Shown piece by piece: positions 18,574 through 28,059 of a DNA stretch of 64,000 bases (position 1 is the first letter of the stretch; each line of letters begins with the position of its first letter). A program made the translations under genes and the position numbers. The DNA is from JANQQN01 sp964519665. GTDB taxonomy: Bacteria > Myxococcota > Kuafuiibacteriia > Kuafuiibacteriales > Kuafuiibacteriaceae. The stretch is taken from positions 42,400-106,399 of the forward strand of contig CAZFIV010000014.1 in the NCBI GenBank assembly GCA_964519665.1, given 5' to 3'. The notes under the pieces are model-generated. The model did not search any database and was not told the origin of the DNA. It saw only the letters and a list, made by a program, of their open reading frames with translations.

Positions 18574-19104
18574 ATGAACTATCGCACCCTCGCCATCGCC
18601 CTCCTGTCCACCTCGATCGGGGTCGCCGTCGTGAACGCGACCTCGGCGATCTCCGCCTTGCGCTTCGAGGCTCCCGCCATGACCGTCGACGTCCCTCCCG
18701 GTTCGGTCAAAGCGACGGTCGCCGAAGTGGTCGACACCCCGCGTGGTCAAGTTGTCTTGCTTGAAACGAACGCTCAGCACGACGCCCTTCCGATCTGGGT
18801 TGGAAGCGCCGAAGCTCGCGCCATCGCGCGAGCCCACCATGGCGTTCATACCGTTCGGCCGATGACCCATGACCTCTTCGCCACTTCTCTGGACGACCTC
18901 GACGTGAAAATCGCCTACGTCCGCGTCGACCGCCTTCGAAGCGATGGCGTGTACATCGGTACCGTGGTTCTCGTGTCTGGCTCGGAGGTCCGCGAGATCG
19001 ACGCTCGGCCATCCGACGCCATCTCGCTCGCGCTCCGCACCGACGCTCCGATCTACGTCGACCAGGATCTCGCGCCACATTTCGTGAACCTGGGGACAGA
19101 GTAA
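18574..19104 (+). CDS. Bifunctional nuclease family protein (DUF151), exported form
   Basis: 176 residues. The start is taken at MNYRTLAIALL because it begins a signal peptide or N-terminal anchor ending near NATSAISA; an upstream extension to 18400 has no such logic. Residues about 45-165 match the DUF151 fold: SVKATVAEVVDTPRGQVVLL, then LPIWVGSAEARAIARA, then PMTHDLFATSLDDL, and the signature RPSDAISLALRTDAPIYV. Family members are described as having DNase and RNase activity, but the role of exported versions is unsettled. It stands alone between the barrel gene and tldD. Confidence 0.85.
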   Translation: MNYRTLAIALLSTSIGVAVVNATSAISALRFEAPAMTVDVPPGSVKATVAEVVDTPRGQVVLLETNAQHDALPIWVGSAEARAIARAHHGVHTVRPMTHDLFATSLDDLDVKIAYVRVDRLRSDGVYIGTVVLVSGSEVREIDARPSDAISLALRTDAPIYVDQDLAPHFVNLGTE

Positions 19105-19206
19105 ATCACCGCCAGCGACGTCGGTTTGCGGGATTCGTGACCGCGGTCTATAACCGCGGACCTGGATACCCTCGACACCAACCTCGCGAAACGCGTTCAG
19201 CAGGCG

Positions 19207-20799
19207 ATGAGCGCCGAGCTCCGGCGTTCGATGCAGGGCCTTCGTCTGCCCAAAAACCCGCGTCCCTTCTTCATGTCCTACCTGCTCCATCATATGGTGG
19301 GACTCGACGTGTGGGGACGTTACGGCGCGGTTTTCAACACCGAGCCCATTCGCGGCTGTGACCTGTACGTCGAGTGCCGGGTCGGCTCGTACCGACTCGA
19401 TCAAACGGTGGACGGAGGCCTCAGTCACGACCAAGAAGACCGCGAGTCATTCAATTGGTTGGTTGGCCCCCAAGACCTCAACCCATCCGCGGTTCGGTAC
19501 GCTTTCTGGAAGCTGAGCCAGCTCAAGTACCAGGAGGCTCTTCAGGACTACTACGATAAGCGCAAGATCCTGGTCGATCAACGGCTCAAGGCGACCGCGG
19601 CGTCCCTCAGCCGTGAGGATCGGGTGCTTCGCAATCGCGAACTGGCGCTCCGGAAGTTCTCGACGCAACGCTGGGAATCCTTCGTTCGCGATGCTTCGAG
19701 TCTATTCTCAAAATACAAAAAGCTCGTCGACCCGTACGTTCGCATTCGCGGCATCAGCAAGGTCCGAATCTTCGTCAACTCCGAAGGCAGCCGCTTCATC
19801 AGCCAGGAGTCCTTCTATGAGGTCGTGATCAACGCGTGGTACTTGACCAGCGAAGGGGTCTACCTCAGCGCCTCCCGTCACTTTCACGCTCGTTTGGCCT
19901 CCGACCTCCCCAAGCTGAGTACAGTCGAAGCCACCATCGACGGGATGGCGACGGACCTCTCGAGCCTAGCGCGCGCCAAACCGCTCGAGCCGTACGCGGG
20001 CCCGGCTCTCCTCGGCGGTCTGGCAACCGGACTGCTCTTTCACGAAGCGCTCGGGCATCGGCTCGAGGGTGAGCGGATGGTCTCCCGTAGCGAGGGCCAG
20101 ACTTTTGCACGCAAGGTCGGTCAACGTATCCTGCCGGAACAGGTCGACCTCATCGATGACCCCACGCTGGCCGAATGGGAAGGCCAACCGCTGTATGGTC
20201 ACTACGAAATCGACGACGAAGGCGTTCCCTCTCAACGCGTCGAGCTCGTCAGAAAAGGCGTATTGCGCAACTTCCTCATGAGCCGCGCGTGTGTGCCGGG
20301 CTTCAAGAGGTCGAATGGACACGGCCGGCACGAGCGGTTTCAGGATCCGATGGCACGGATGGCGAACCTGATCGTGTTGGCCGAGGACCGCCACGAATGG
20401 GGGAATCTGAAGGATATGATGCTCGCCGAGGTTCGACGCCGAAATCTCCCCCACGGGATCATCGTTCGACGCGTGTCGAGCGGCGAGACCCGCACCGACC
20501 AGTACGAGTTCCAAGCGTTCAAAGGGGTACCGACCGAGGTCTATGCGGTCGACCCGACCACCGGACGTGAGAATCGGGTTCGCGACGTGACCTTCATCGG
20601 AACCCCGCTGGCCGCTCTGCAGCGGATCCGGGCCTTCGGCCAGGCGTACGAGGTCGACAACTCGTACTGCTACGCCGAATCGGGCTCGGTTCCGGTCAGC
20701 ACGATCGCGCCCGCGATGGTCGTCGACGAGCTCGAGCTACAACGATCGTCGACCCGCCTGTATCGCTCGCCGGTGCTCAAGATCCCGCCGATGAAGTGA
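19207..20799 (+). CDS. tldD: TldD/PmbA-family metalloprotease
   Basis: 530 residues. The zinc site is at 279-284 in LLFHEALGHRLEGE, the HExxxH signature of TldD, and the C-terminal half (RGVLRNFLMSR-like stretch, then SGETRTDQYEFQAF and the closing PAMVVDELELQ) fits the family. In other bacteria TldD works with TldE/PmbA on modified peptides and unfolded substrates. No partner is next to it here. The N-terminal 190 residues are longer and more charged than in E. coli TldD. The ATG at 19207 is the first in-frame start after a TGA, so the start is fairly safe. Confidence 0.88.
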   Translation: MSAELRRSMQGLRLPKNPRPFFMSYLLHHMVGLDVWGRYGAVFNTEPIRGCDLYVECRVGSYRLDQTVDGGLSHDQEDRESFNWLVGPQDLNPSAVRYAFWKLSQLKYQEALQDYYDKRKILVDQRLKATAASLSREDRVLRNRELALRKFSTQRWESFVRDASSLFSKYKKLVDPYVRIRGISKVRIFVNSEGSRFISQESFYEVVINAWYLTSEGVYLSASRHFHARLASDLPKLSTVEATIDGMATDLSSLARAKPLEPYAGPALLGGLATGLLFHEALGHRLEGERMVSRSEGQTFARKVGQRILPEQVDLIDDPTLAEWEGQPLYGHYEIDDEGVPSQRVELVRKGVLRNFLMSRACVPGFKRSNGHGRHERFQDPMARMANLIVLAEDRHEWGNLKDMMLAEVRRRNLPHGIIVRRVSSGETRTDQYEFQAFKGVPTEVYAVDPTTGRENRVRDVTFIGTPLAALQRIRAFGQAYEVDNSYCYAESGSVPVSTIAPAMVVDELELQRSSTRLYRSPVLKIPPMK

Positions 20800-20858
20800 A
20801 TCGAACCACTACGGTCGAGCCAGCCCGGCGCGATCGGACGCCCTCGTGCTCGCGGGAG

Positions 20859-21977
20859 TCACTCCGGCCCGCCGGAGTCTTCGACCATCAATCGCACCTT
20901 CGTGCCGCCATGGTCGGTCATGACCAAACTCCGCATCGGGATCCCGGTCGCGCGAACCAAGGCTAGACTCGAAACGACAAGGGCCAGCCGCCACTGGGGC
21001 GGCAGCTGTCGCCGGCGCTGCCCGATGCTCTGGTAAAGGCTTCGCAACGCCGAAGCGTCGCCGATCCGACGTCCGTACGGTGGATTGCTCGCCCACAGTC
21101 CCGATTCGCTCGGCGGCTCGAGGAAAGGAGCGCTTCGGCCCAGGGGGGCTTGCAGCCACCGAACGTCAACCCCGGCCCGGGCCGCATTGTCGCGAGCCGC
21201 AGCGACCGCGCCGGCATCGCGATCGCTGCCCACAATGACGTTGGGAGCCGGACGAGCGGCGGCCGCCGCCGCTTCGACAACGGTCTTCCACCGGCGCTCA
21301 TCGAACTCTGGAGCATCCATGAAGGCGAAACGACGCAAGCGGCCGGGCGGAAGCCGGCAGGCCAGCGCCGCCGCTTCGATGCAGATGGTCCCCGCCCCGC
21401 AGAACGGGTCGACCAGGGCTGTCGTAGGGTCCCAGCCCGCGACGACCAGAAGCGCCCGCGCCAGATCCGGACGCAGAGGGGCCTTGCCGGTCGCTTGTCG
21501 ATAGCCGCGCCGGTACAGCGGCTCGCCGGTGACGTCGAGCGAAACGGAACAATCGTCTCGAAGCAGGCGCACGACGACCTGCCACACGGCGTTCGGTTCG
21601 ACTCGAATGCTTCGCCCCAACGCCTGGCCGAGACCGACCACCACCCGCTCAGCGATGGCCGTCGAATGGTACAGCCGGGACTTACGAGCGGTCACTCTGA
21701 TCGAGATGCCGTGGGATGCATCGAGCCAGGGACGCCAGGGCAGAGCCGCGACGCCCCGCACGATGTGCTCGAATCGGGTCGCTCCAAACCGACCGAGTCG
21801 CACCCGAAGCGCGCTCGCAAGACCACTTTCGAGGGCCGCTCGATACATCAAGTCCAAATCGCCCGCAAACGCGACTCCGCCGGCCTCTTGTTTCAGGTTC
21901 AAAGCACCGAGTACCGACAACTCCTCCGCCACCCAAGGCTCCAGGCCCGGCGCGCAAGCAGCGAACAGATCGTACAC
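20859..21977 (-). CDS. THUMP-domain rRNA guanine N2-methyltransferase (RlmL N-terminal type)
   Basis: 372 residues. Residues about 45-155 correspond to the THUMP RNA-binding region with ferredoxin-like start (YDLFAACAPGLEPWVAEEL). The methyltransferase domain follows: TGKAPLRPDLARALL, the SAM loop DPFCGAGTICIEAA, and the catalytic NPPYGRR at about 299. This is the layout of proteins that methylate 23S rRNA guanine 2445, without the C-terminal RlmK half found fused in E. coli RlmKL. It sits 78 bases downstream of the dihydroorotate dehydrogenase-like gene on the same strand and may share its transcript. Confidence 0.88.
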   Translation of the reverse strand: MYDLFAACAPGLEPWVAEELSVLGALNLKQEAGGVAFAGDLDLMYRAALESGLASALRVRLGRFGATRFEHIVRGVAALPWRPWLDASHGISIRVTARKSRLYHSTAIAERVVVGLGQALGRSIRVEPNAVWQVVVRLLRDDCSVSLDVTGEPLYRRGYRQATGKAPLRPDLARALLVVAGWDPTTALVDPFCGAGTICIEAAALACRLPPGRLRRFAFMDAPEFDERRWKTVVEAAAAAARPAPNVIVGSDRDAGAVAAARDNAARAGVDVRWLQAPLGRSAPFLEPPSESGLWASNPPYGRRIGDASALRSLYQSIGQRRRQLPPQWRLALVVSSLALVRATGIPMRSLVMTDHGGTKVRLMVEDSGGPE

Positions 21978-22055
21978 GTCAGGTCACTCGCAACGTCGTC
22001 CCGAAGGAGCAAAATGGCGGCGGCGAGGGTCGGGACAGGCGTTCGGGTCGGAGCA

Positions 22056-23072
22056 TCATCCCGCTCCGGCGGGCGCGTCGATATCCGGCTCGTAGCTCTC
22101 CAGCGTCTTCATGTACTGGGCGCGCTCGAACGCACTGGGATCGGCACAGCGAGCCTGACTGAGCATGCCGCGAAAATCGTCGACCTTGGTATAGTCGCGG
22201 CTGGCCATCCAGATCCGAAGTCCACTCTCGACGGTCCGAACATGCTCGATACCGTGCCGAAGGAGAGCTGAGCACAGGTGGATGGCGTTCGCGCCCACGA
22301 GCAAGAGCTTGAGCGCATCGTCCGCGTTGTGAATCCCGCCTGTCGCGGCGTAACAGGATGGGACCTTGCCGCTGAGGATCGAGATCCATCGGAGCGCCAG
22401 CCGAATATCATGGGGTGCGCTGGGCGTCAGGTGCGGCCGTACGCGCATCGAATCGAGGTTGATGTCGGGCTGGTAGTATCGATTGAAGAGGACGAACCCG
22501 TCGGCGCCATCCTCCGAAAAAGCGCGTAGCGAGTAACAAAGATTCGTGAAAAAGGGAGACAGCTTGAGGGCGACCGGCACCGAAATCTGGCCCCGGATCG
22601 AGCGCAGGGTCTCACGGTACTTGTCTTCCAGCGCCTCGGGGCTAACCGTTTCATCGGTGGGCACGTAGTAGAAGTTGAGCTCGACCGCGGCCGCCCCCGC
22701 TTGTTCGAGCAGGCGTGCGAAATGCGTCCAATGGTGGTGGGGCATACCGTTAAGGCTCGCGATGATCGGAATATTGGTCGCCGTCGAGGCCGCGTTGACC
22801 GCCTCGAGATAGTCGAGCGGGCTCATACTCATTCGGCCTCGCCCCCCAAATCGCGCCACCGTCTCCGCGTAGCTGCTCCCTTGGGCGAGGAAGTCGATCA
22901 TCTGCCCCTGGTCCAGCATGAGCTGCTCTTCGAACAGCGAATACATGACCACCGCCGCCGCGCCCGCATCCTCGAGCCTGCGCACGCCATCGAGCGTCTG
23001 AGAGAACGGGCCCGCCCCCGCAATCAGGGGGGATCGAAGGCGCAGTCCGAGATATGTGGTGGTCAGGTCCAT
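22056..23072 (-). CDS. Dihydroorotate dehydrogenase-like flavoprotein
   Basis: 338 residues forming a TIM barrel of the class 1 DHOD type: MDLTTTYLGLRLRSPLIAGAGP at the start, IPIIASLNGM, AAVELNFYYVP, VALKLSPFF, and YAATGGIHNADDALKLLLVGA (flavin phosphate region). The family annotated as dihydroorotate dehydrogenase-like occurs outside pyrimidine operons and its substrate is not established. No pyr genes are nearby. The gene ends with an Asp/Pro-rich tail. A standard pyrD role cannot be ruled out. Confidence 0.85.
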   Translation of the reverse strand: MDLTTTYLGLRLRSPLIAGAGPFSQTLDGVRRLEDAGAAAVVMYSLFEEQLMLDQGQMIDFLAQGSSYAETVARFGGRGRMSMSPLDYLEAVNAASTATNIPIIASLNGMPHHHWTHFARLLEQAGAAAVELNFYYVPTDETVSPEALEDKYRETLRSIRGQISVPVALKLSPFFTNLCYSLRAFSEDGADGFVLFNRYYQPDINLDSMRVRPHLTPSAPHDIRLALRWISILSGKVPSCYAATGGIHNADDALKLLLVGANAIHLCSALLRHGIEHVRTVESGLRIWMASRDYTKVDDFRGMLSQARCADPSAFERAQYMKTLESYEPDIDAPAGAG

Positions 23073-23249
23073 CTAGTTCCTCCGTGGGGCGCGCGGGGCG
23101 CGCCGATGAAGCCATGCAAGAGCGGCACCATTCGGCTCGGAAACGGCGTATCCGAGCGTTGTTACCGTGAAGTAACACATCCATCGGGATCAAACACAAG
23201 CTGAAGCGGCCATCCCTACGGACGGATCGATCGGGCCGGTATCGAATCG

Positions 23250-24443
23250 ATGCAGGACCATGTCTATGCTCGGGGCATGGTCCTGCCGCCCCCTCCGCAC
23301 CAGCAGACTGAGGGTACGACTGAGTTCTACATCGGGCGTGGGCCCGAGGTGCTCGCGTCTCGGTTCTTCTTCGCCCTGTTCTTCGGCTCGTTCATCGCCC
23401 TGATGTACCTGTTTTGGGCCTTCATCAACGATCTGATCATCGCCCTGCTGATCGCGGGCCTCAGCTATCCGATGCAACGTTGGTTGCGCCCGAAGGTGGG
23501 CAATCGCGGCTATTTGGCCGCCGGCCTGGTCACCGGGCTGATCGTCATCATCATCTCGGTTCCGACCATGTTCCTCGCTACCACGCTGTCGGTAGAGGCC
23601 GCGGCCGCCGTCGCCCCGGTCATGACCGCGGAGAAGATCAAGGACTTCCTGTTTGGTGAATCCGCTGCCGCCAAATACCTCCGCCTGGTCGCCGACACTG
23701 CGGGCGTAGAATACAATCAAGACTCGGTCCGGGCGGCGATCGTGTCCAACGCAACGAACATTGCAACTTTCATCAACGACCAAGCCAACGCTCTGGTGCA
23801 GAGCATCTTCTCCGGCGCCTTCCACTTCATTATTATCGTGGTCTTCGTCTTCTACTTCCTCCTCGACGGCCGGCGCTTCAAGCGGTTCGTGTTCAGGCTG
23901 TCGCCGCTTCCCGACGAAGAAGAGGAGCTCCTGGCGAGAAAGTTCGCCGCGGTCGGAAAGGCCACCCTCTTCGGCAACGGCATCGGGAGCTTGCTCCAGG
24001 GCATTCTTGGAGGTCTCGCCATGTGGGCGGTTGGGCTGCCCGCCCCAGTCTTATGGGGGACGGTCATGACCGTCCTCGCGTTCCTTCCCCTGGTGGGCAT
24101 TTCGTTCGTGGTGATTCCGGCCACCCTCTACCTGTTGATCGACGGTCAGGTCTGGGCCGCGCTCCTGTTCTTCGCCTTCTGTGGCACGCAGGCCCTGATC
24201 ATGGAGAACATCGTCAAGACGCGCCTGATCGGGACGCATATCAAGATGCACAACCTGGTGGTCTTCATGGCGATCATCGGTGGCATCGCCACATTCGGGA
24301 TCATCGGCATTTTGTACGGGCCCCTGATCGTCGTTTGGTTCTTGACCATGTGCGAGCTCTATCTGGACCGATACATTCTTCGCTTCCATACCGATGAATC
24401 ACGCACGGAGACACCCGCGACGTTGGATCCCGACGAACTGTAA
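23250..24443 (+). CDS. AI-2E family (PerM-type) integral membrane permease
   Basis: 397 residues with about eight hydrophobic segments. The family hallmarks are the paired N-terminal helices (FFFALFFGSFIALMYLFW), a mid-protein amphipathic region, and a C-terminal block with GNGIGSLLQGILGG, LPAPVLWGTVMTVLAFLPLVG, and the closing GIIGILYGPLIVVWFLTM. Members are associated with export of small molecules or ion antiport; naming as AI-2 exporter is rarely tested. The first ATG is used; a second at 23277 follows CGGGGC and is a possible start. It is divergent from the DHOD-like gene. Confidence 0.87.
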   Translation: MQDHVYARGMVLPPPPHQQTEGTTEFYIGRGPEVLASRFFFALFFGSFIALMYLFWAFINDLIIALLIAGLSYPMQRWLRPKVGNRGYLAAGLVTGLIVIIISVPTMFLATTLSVEAAAAVAPVMTAEKIKDFLFGESAAAKYLRLVADTAGVEYNQDSVRAAIVSNATNIATFINDQANALVQSIFSGAFHFIIIVVFVFYFLLDGRRFKRFVFRLSPLPDEEEELLARKFAAVGKATLFGNGIGSLLQGILGGLAMWAVGLPAPVLWGTVMTVLAFLPLVGISFVVIPATLYLLIDGQVWAALLFFAFCGTQALIMENIVKTRLIGTHIKMHNLVVFMAIIGGIATFGIIGILYGPLIVVWFLTMCELYLDRYILRFHTDESRTETPATLDPDEL

Positions 24444-24530
24444 CCCTCTTTACGCAGCGGTTCCCCCTAAGTACGTCAAGCTGGCTTCCCGCTTCCAAAT
24501 ACGGTAGACGCGCCGGCAGGGCATTATCCT

Positions 24531-25640
24531 ATGCGTATCGTTTACGGCGTTCACGGTTACAGCCGCGGCCATGCGTCGCGGGCGGCAACCGTCCTCAGCG
24601 AACTCGTCAAAGACCACGAGGTCATGATTTTCGCAGGACGCGATGCCGAGAAGATCCTCTCGGAAGAGTATGAGATTAACTCGGTGCCGGTCCTCGCGTA
24701 CGAGTACACGGATCGCGGCAAGATCTCGGTGTTGAAGACCCTCCGAACCATCGTGCCGATCATCTCGGACCTCGCTCGCCACGGAAAGCATTTCCGAAAC
24801 GTGCGAGACATGGTGCGGAGCTTCGACCCCGACATCGTGATATCCGACGCCGAGCCCTTCACGAATCACGTCGCTCGGCACCTACAGCTGCCGCTCGTGA
24901 GCTTCGACCACTTCGGCATCATGGTGCACTGTCGGGTGCCCCTGCGTTGGCAGGACCGCTTGCTCAGCACAATCGACCGGCTCGCCTACCAGGCACTCCT
25001 CGGTCGCGCCGACAAAAAGCTGATCTCGAGCTTTTATGACGCCCCACCGCGCACGCACGACGTTCAGTTGATCGGCCCGTTGTTACGCGACGAGGTCTTT
25101 CAGGTCGCCCCGTCCGACGGCAACCACCTGCTGGTGTACTTCAATAACGGCAACCACCAGGTCACGCCCGAAGTCGCCGACACCTTGCGTAAGCTAGACA
25201 TCCCGATGCGGGTCTACGGCACGGCGCTGACGGGTCGCGACGGTCCCATTGAATTCCGCCCGACGAGCAATCGCGGTTTTCTGGAAGACCTCGCGAGCGC
25301 CAGGGCGGTCATCAGTACCGCCGGCAACCAGCTGGTCGGCGAGGCCGCGTACTACGGAAAGGCTCTGCTGGTGCTCCCCGAAGATACGGTCGAGCAGCGA
25401 ATGAACGCGGCGGCCGTCGAGCGGCTCGGTATCGGTCAGCAGATCGCGTGGGCTGACTTCAGCCCGGCGGTCGTTCGACGGTTCCTGCGCCGCATCCCTG
25501 AATTTACGGCGCAAGCTCGCGCGGCCAGCCGAGACGGTCGAGCCGATGCCCTTCGGTTCATCCACCGGTGGGCCAAAGAGCTTTCAGCCAAGCGACAAGC
25601 CGCGCGCCGCAAGCTTCTACAGATCACGGCGTCGAGCTAA
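24531..25640 (+). CDS. Glycosyltransferase-like protein (MJ1255/UGT fold)
   Basis: 369 residues. The N-terminus MRIVYGVHGYSRGHASRA has the His/Gly-rich loop of GT-B enzymes that act on UDP-sugars. The second Rossmann domain includes LLVYFNNGNHQVTPEVADTL and the nucleotide-sugar region ISTAGNQLVGEAAYYGKALLVLPE. This matches the small family known from MJ1255/VC2487. Acceptor and sugar are unknown. No cell-envelope cluster surrounds it. It is convergent with guaA, with only 18 bases between the two stops. Confidence 0.82.
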   Translation: MRIVYGVHGYSRGHASRAATVLSELVKDHEVMIFAGRDAEKILSEEYEINSVPVLAYEYTDRGKISVLKTLRTIVPIISDLARHGKHFRNVRDMVRSFDPDIVISDAEPFTNHVARHLQLPLVSFDHFGIMVHCRVPLRWQDRLLSTIDRLAYQALLGRADKKLISSFYDAPPRTHDVQLIGPLLRDEVFQVAPSDGNHLLVYFNNGNHQVTPEVADTLRKLDIPMRVYGTALTGRDGPIEFRPTSNRGFLEDLASARAVISTAGNQLVGEAAYYGKALLVLPEDTVEQRMNAAAVERLGIGQQIAWADFSPAVVRRFLRRIPEFTAQARAASRDGRADALRFIHRWAKELSAKRQAARRKLLQITASS

Positions 25641-25658
25641 GGCCGTCCGAACGCCCGC

Positions 25659-27224
25659 CTACTCCCATTCAATGGTCGCGGGGGGCTTCGACGAGATGTC
25701 GTAGACGACTCGGTTGATGCCTCGAACCTCGTTGATGATCCGGTTCGACATGCGACCGAGCACTTCGTAGGGCAGCTGAGCCCAGTCCGCGGTCATTCCG
25801 TCCACCGACGTCACTGCGCGGATCGCGCACGTGTTCTCGTACGTCCGAGCGTCGCCCATGACCCCGACGGATCGGATCGGCAGCAGAACCGCGAAGGCCT
25901 GCCAAATCGCAGTGTATAGATTGGCCTCCCGGACCTCTTCGAGCACGATACGGTCAGCCTGGCGAAGAATCTCGAGCCGCTCCCGGGTCACCTCACCGAG
26001 AATGCGAATGGCAAGACCAGGCCCAGGAAAGGGCTGCCGATGGACGACCTCGTCGGGCAGACCGAGCTCTTTGCCGAGCAGTCGAACCTCGTCTTTGAAG
26101 AGCTCTCGAAGCGGTTCGACGAGCTTCAGGTTCATCCGTTCCGGCAGCCCCCCCACGTTGTGGTGGCTCTTGATCGTAGCGCTCGGCCCCTTGAACGAGA
26201 CGCTCTCGATGACGTCGGGGTAGAGCGTCCCTTGCGCCAACCATCGGACGTCGCCACCGGCGACGCGCCCTGCTTCTTCAAAGACGTCGATGAAGACCCG
26301 GCCGATGGTTTTGCGCTTCTGCTCGGGGTCGATCACGCCTTCCAGCTCCGAAAGAAAGGCATCGGTCGCATCGACGTACTCGAGCCGAAGACCAAGTCGA
26401 TCCCGAAAGACAGCCTGCACCTGCTCGGCTTCGCCCGCCCGCAGAACGCCATTATTCACGAACACCGGGATCAGCTGCTCTCCGATCGCCTTGTGCAGCA
26501 GCACCGCCACCACCGACGAGTCGACCCCGCCGGATAGCCCACAGATCACCTTGTCGCTACCGATGCGCTCGCGAAGCAGAGCGATCTCCCGTTCGATGAA
26601 TCCGCCCATCGTCCATGACGGCTCGATGTGCGCGATCCGAAACAGGAAGTTCGCAATGATCTCGTGGCCTCGCGGCGTGTGTACGACCTCCGGGTGGAAC
26701 TGGAGCCCGTACAGGTTACGCGACGGATCCGAGACCGCGGCGAAGGGGCAACTGTCGGATTTGCCGAGCACCTCGAAGTTTTCGGGGAGGCCCTCGACGG
26801 AATCACCGTGGCTCATCCACACGTGAATATGGTCGTCGGGCGTGAAGCCAAAGAGGAGGTCGTCCTCGGCGATATGCTGCACGTCCGCCCGGCCGTACTC
26901 ATGGCGGTCCGCACGGACTACGCGTCCACCGAGAAGGTGACACATGAGCTGCATGCCGTAGCAGATGCCCAAGACGGGCACCCCGAGCGAAAACAAGGCG
27001 GGATCGATGCTCGGTGCGCCGTCTTCGTGAACGCTGCTCGGCCCACCGGATAGGACGAGCGCTTTGGCGCCGAAAGCGCGAATTTCGTCGAGAGACCGAG
27101 TACATGGCCAAATCTCGGAGTAAACGCGGTGTTCCCGGATCCGCCGGGCGATCAGTTGGGTGTACTGTGAGCCGAAGTCCAGGACGAGGACGCGATCCAT
27201 GTCCTCTGACGAGCCCTCAATCAT
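25659..27224 (-). CDS. guaA: GMP synthase (glutamine-hydrolysing)
   Basis: 521 residues, normal length. It makes GMP from XMP, ATP and glutamine, the last step of guanine nucleotide synthesis. The class I glutamine amidotransferase domain (about residues 10-200) has the nucleophile Cys88 in VLGICYGMQ and the His/Glu pair in LQFHPEVVHT. The ATP-pyrophosphatase domain has GLSGGVDSS. The C-terminal dimerisation domain ends in the family signature KPPATIEWE. The start could be nine codons further in (MDRVLVLDFG), where many homologues begin; neither has a strong ribosome site. Confidence 0.95.
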   Translation of the reverse strand: MIEGSSEDMDRVLVLDFGSQYTQLIARRIREHRVYSEIWPCTRSLDEIRAFGAKALVLSGGPSSVHEDGAPSIDPALFSLGVPVLGICYGMQLMCHLLGGRVVRADRHEYGRADVQHIAEDDLLFGFTPDDHIHVWMSHGDSVEGLPENFEVLGKSDSCPFAAVSDPSRNLYGLQFHPEVVHTPRGHEIIANFLFRIAHIEPSWTMGGFIEREIALLRERIGSDKVICGLSGGVDSSVVAVLLHKAIGEQLIPVFVNNGVLRAGEAEQVQAVFRDRLGLRLEYVDATDAFLSELEGVIDPEQKRKTIGRVFIDVFEEAGRVAGGDVRWLAQGTLYPDVIESVSFKGPSATIKSHHNVGGLPERMNLKLVEPLRELFKDEVRLLGKELGLPDEVVHRQPFPGPGLAIRILGEVTRERLEILRQADRIVLEEVREANLYTAIWQAFAVLLPIRSVGVMGDARTYENTCAIRAVTSVDGMTADWAQLPYEVLGRMSNRIINEVRGINRVVYDISSKPPATIEWE

Positions 27225-27291
27225 CCGGGGCTCGTATCACGGGGAACGGACCTTGCCGATCCAAAAGCCTTCTCCTTAGGATCGAACCAGC

Positions 27292-28041
27292 ATGGCCATC
27301 CCCTCCGGACTTCGGGCCCTCCTTTCCCAGATGGGGCTGTTCACGGGCGGCGCCCCCAAGCAGGGCGCTCCGACCGCGGGCAAAGCCTCGGCCATGAAGG
27401 CGGAGCAGGGACCGGCCCGCGGAGAAGCGATGGGACCGGAAGGTCTCCTGCTCGCGGGGCTGGGCTACTCGTCCCGCGACCGTCGCACCGACCAGAAAAA
27501 CGTCGCCGAGCGTTCGAATCTGACGCGCTTCCTGAGGGAGCAGCTTCGCGACGGTCCTGCCCTCAAGGGCAGCGACCTCGCCGCCGACGAGGGCTTGCTC
27601 AAAGAACTCGCGCGCGAGGAAAGCGCGCAGGCGCGGGCCGAGGGCGAGGCCGGCGAAGCCCGAGAGCCGGGTGCCGACCGCGAGCTGAGAGCTCAAGAGC
27701 GCCGGGAAGATGCGCGCCTGCAGGGCCAAAAAGAGGCGTCGGAGAAGGCCGAAGCCCGTGAGACCGCCGAGCCGAAGGAAGCGGAGCAGCAGCGCCAACA
27801 GGAGGAGCAAGACGAGGACGACCGCCCGGGCGCAGGCTGGGTAATGGAGGAGGCCGAGGACGAAGAGCGGGCGGCCCGGCCCGGCCTGCGCCTCGACGAC
27901 GCCCTCGGCGACGCCAACCGTTGCCGCGCCCACCTCGACGATGGGCAGCGGTGCCTGCGAAAACCCGTCGCTGGCACACCATACTGCCGAGAGCACGCAT
28001 TCAGTTGGTCGACACCCTCCGACATCCGGCGGCCCGGGTGA
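27292..28041 (+). CDS. Charged coiled-coil protein with C-terminal CxH zinc knuckle
   Basis: 249 residues. After a short Gly/Ala-rich head, residues about 90-195 are extremely rich in Glu, Arg, Ala and Gln (e.g. EARETAEPKEAEQQRQQEEQ), probably a long helix or coiled coil. The end is different: RCRAHLDDGQRC, seven residues, then PYCREHA. The spacing is that of the small zinc-finger-like motif (DUF5763 type: Cys, Cys, Cys, His). Function unknown; nucleic-acid binding is possible. A longer open frame exists on the opposite strand but shows no domain and is a shadow of the codon bias. It stops 18 bases before the phosphatase gene, so the two may be co-transcribed. Confidence 0.7.
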   Translation: MAIPSGLRALLSQMGLFTGGAPKQGAPTAGKASAMKAEQGPARGEAMGPEGLLLAGLGYSSRDRRTDQKNVAERSNLTRFLREQLRDGPALKGSDLAADEGLLKELAREESAQARAEGEAGEAREPGADRELRAQERREDARLQGQKEASEKAEARETAEPKEAEQQRQQEEQDEDDRPGAGWVMEEAEDEERAARPGLRLDDALGDANRCRAHLDDGQRCLRKPVAGTPYCREHAFSWSTPSDIRRPG

Positions 28042-28059
28042 GCGCACTCCATCACACAC

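Noticed and set aside
18493..19434. Minus-strand frame of 313 codons opposite the DUF151 gene
   Set aside because: No domain; the plus strand has a conserved DUF151 protein.
27217..28059. Minus-strand frame of 280 codons opposite the coiled-coil gene
   Set aside because: It results from Ala/Glu/Arg codon bias on the other strand. It has no domain and overlaps a gene with a recognisable C-terminal motif.
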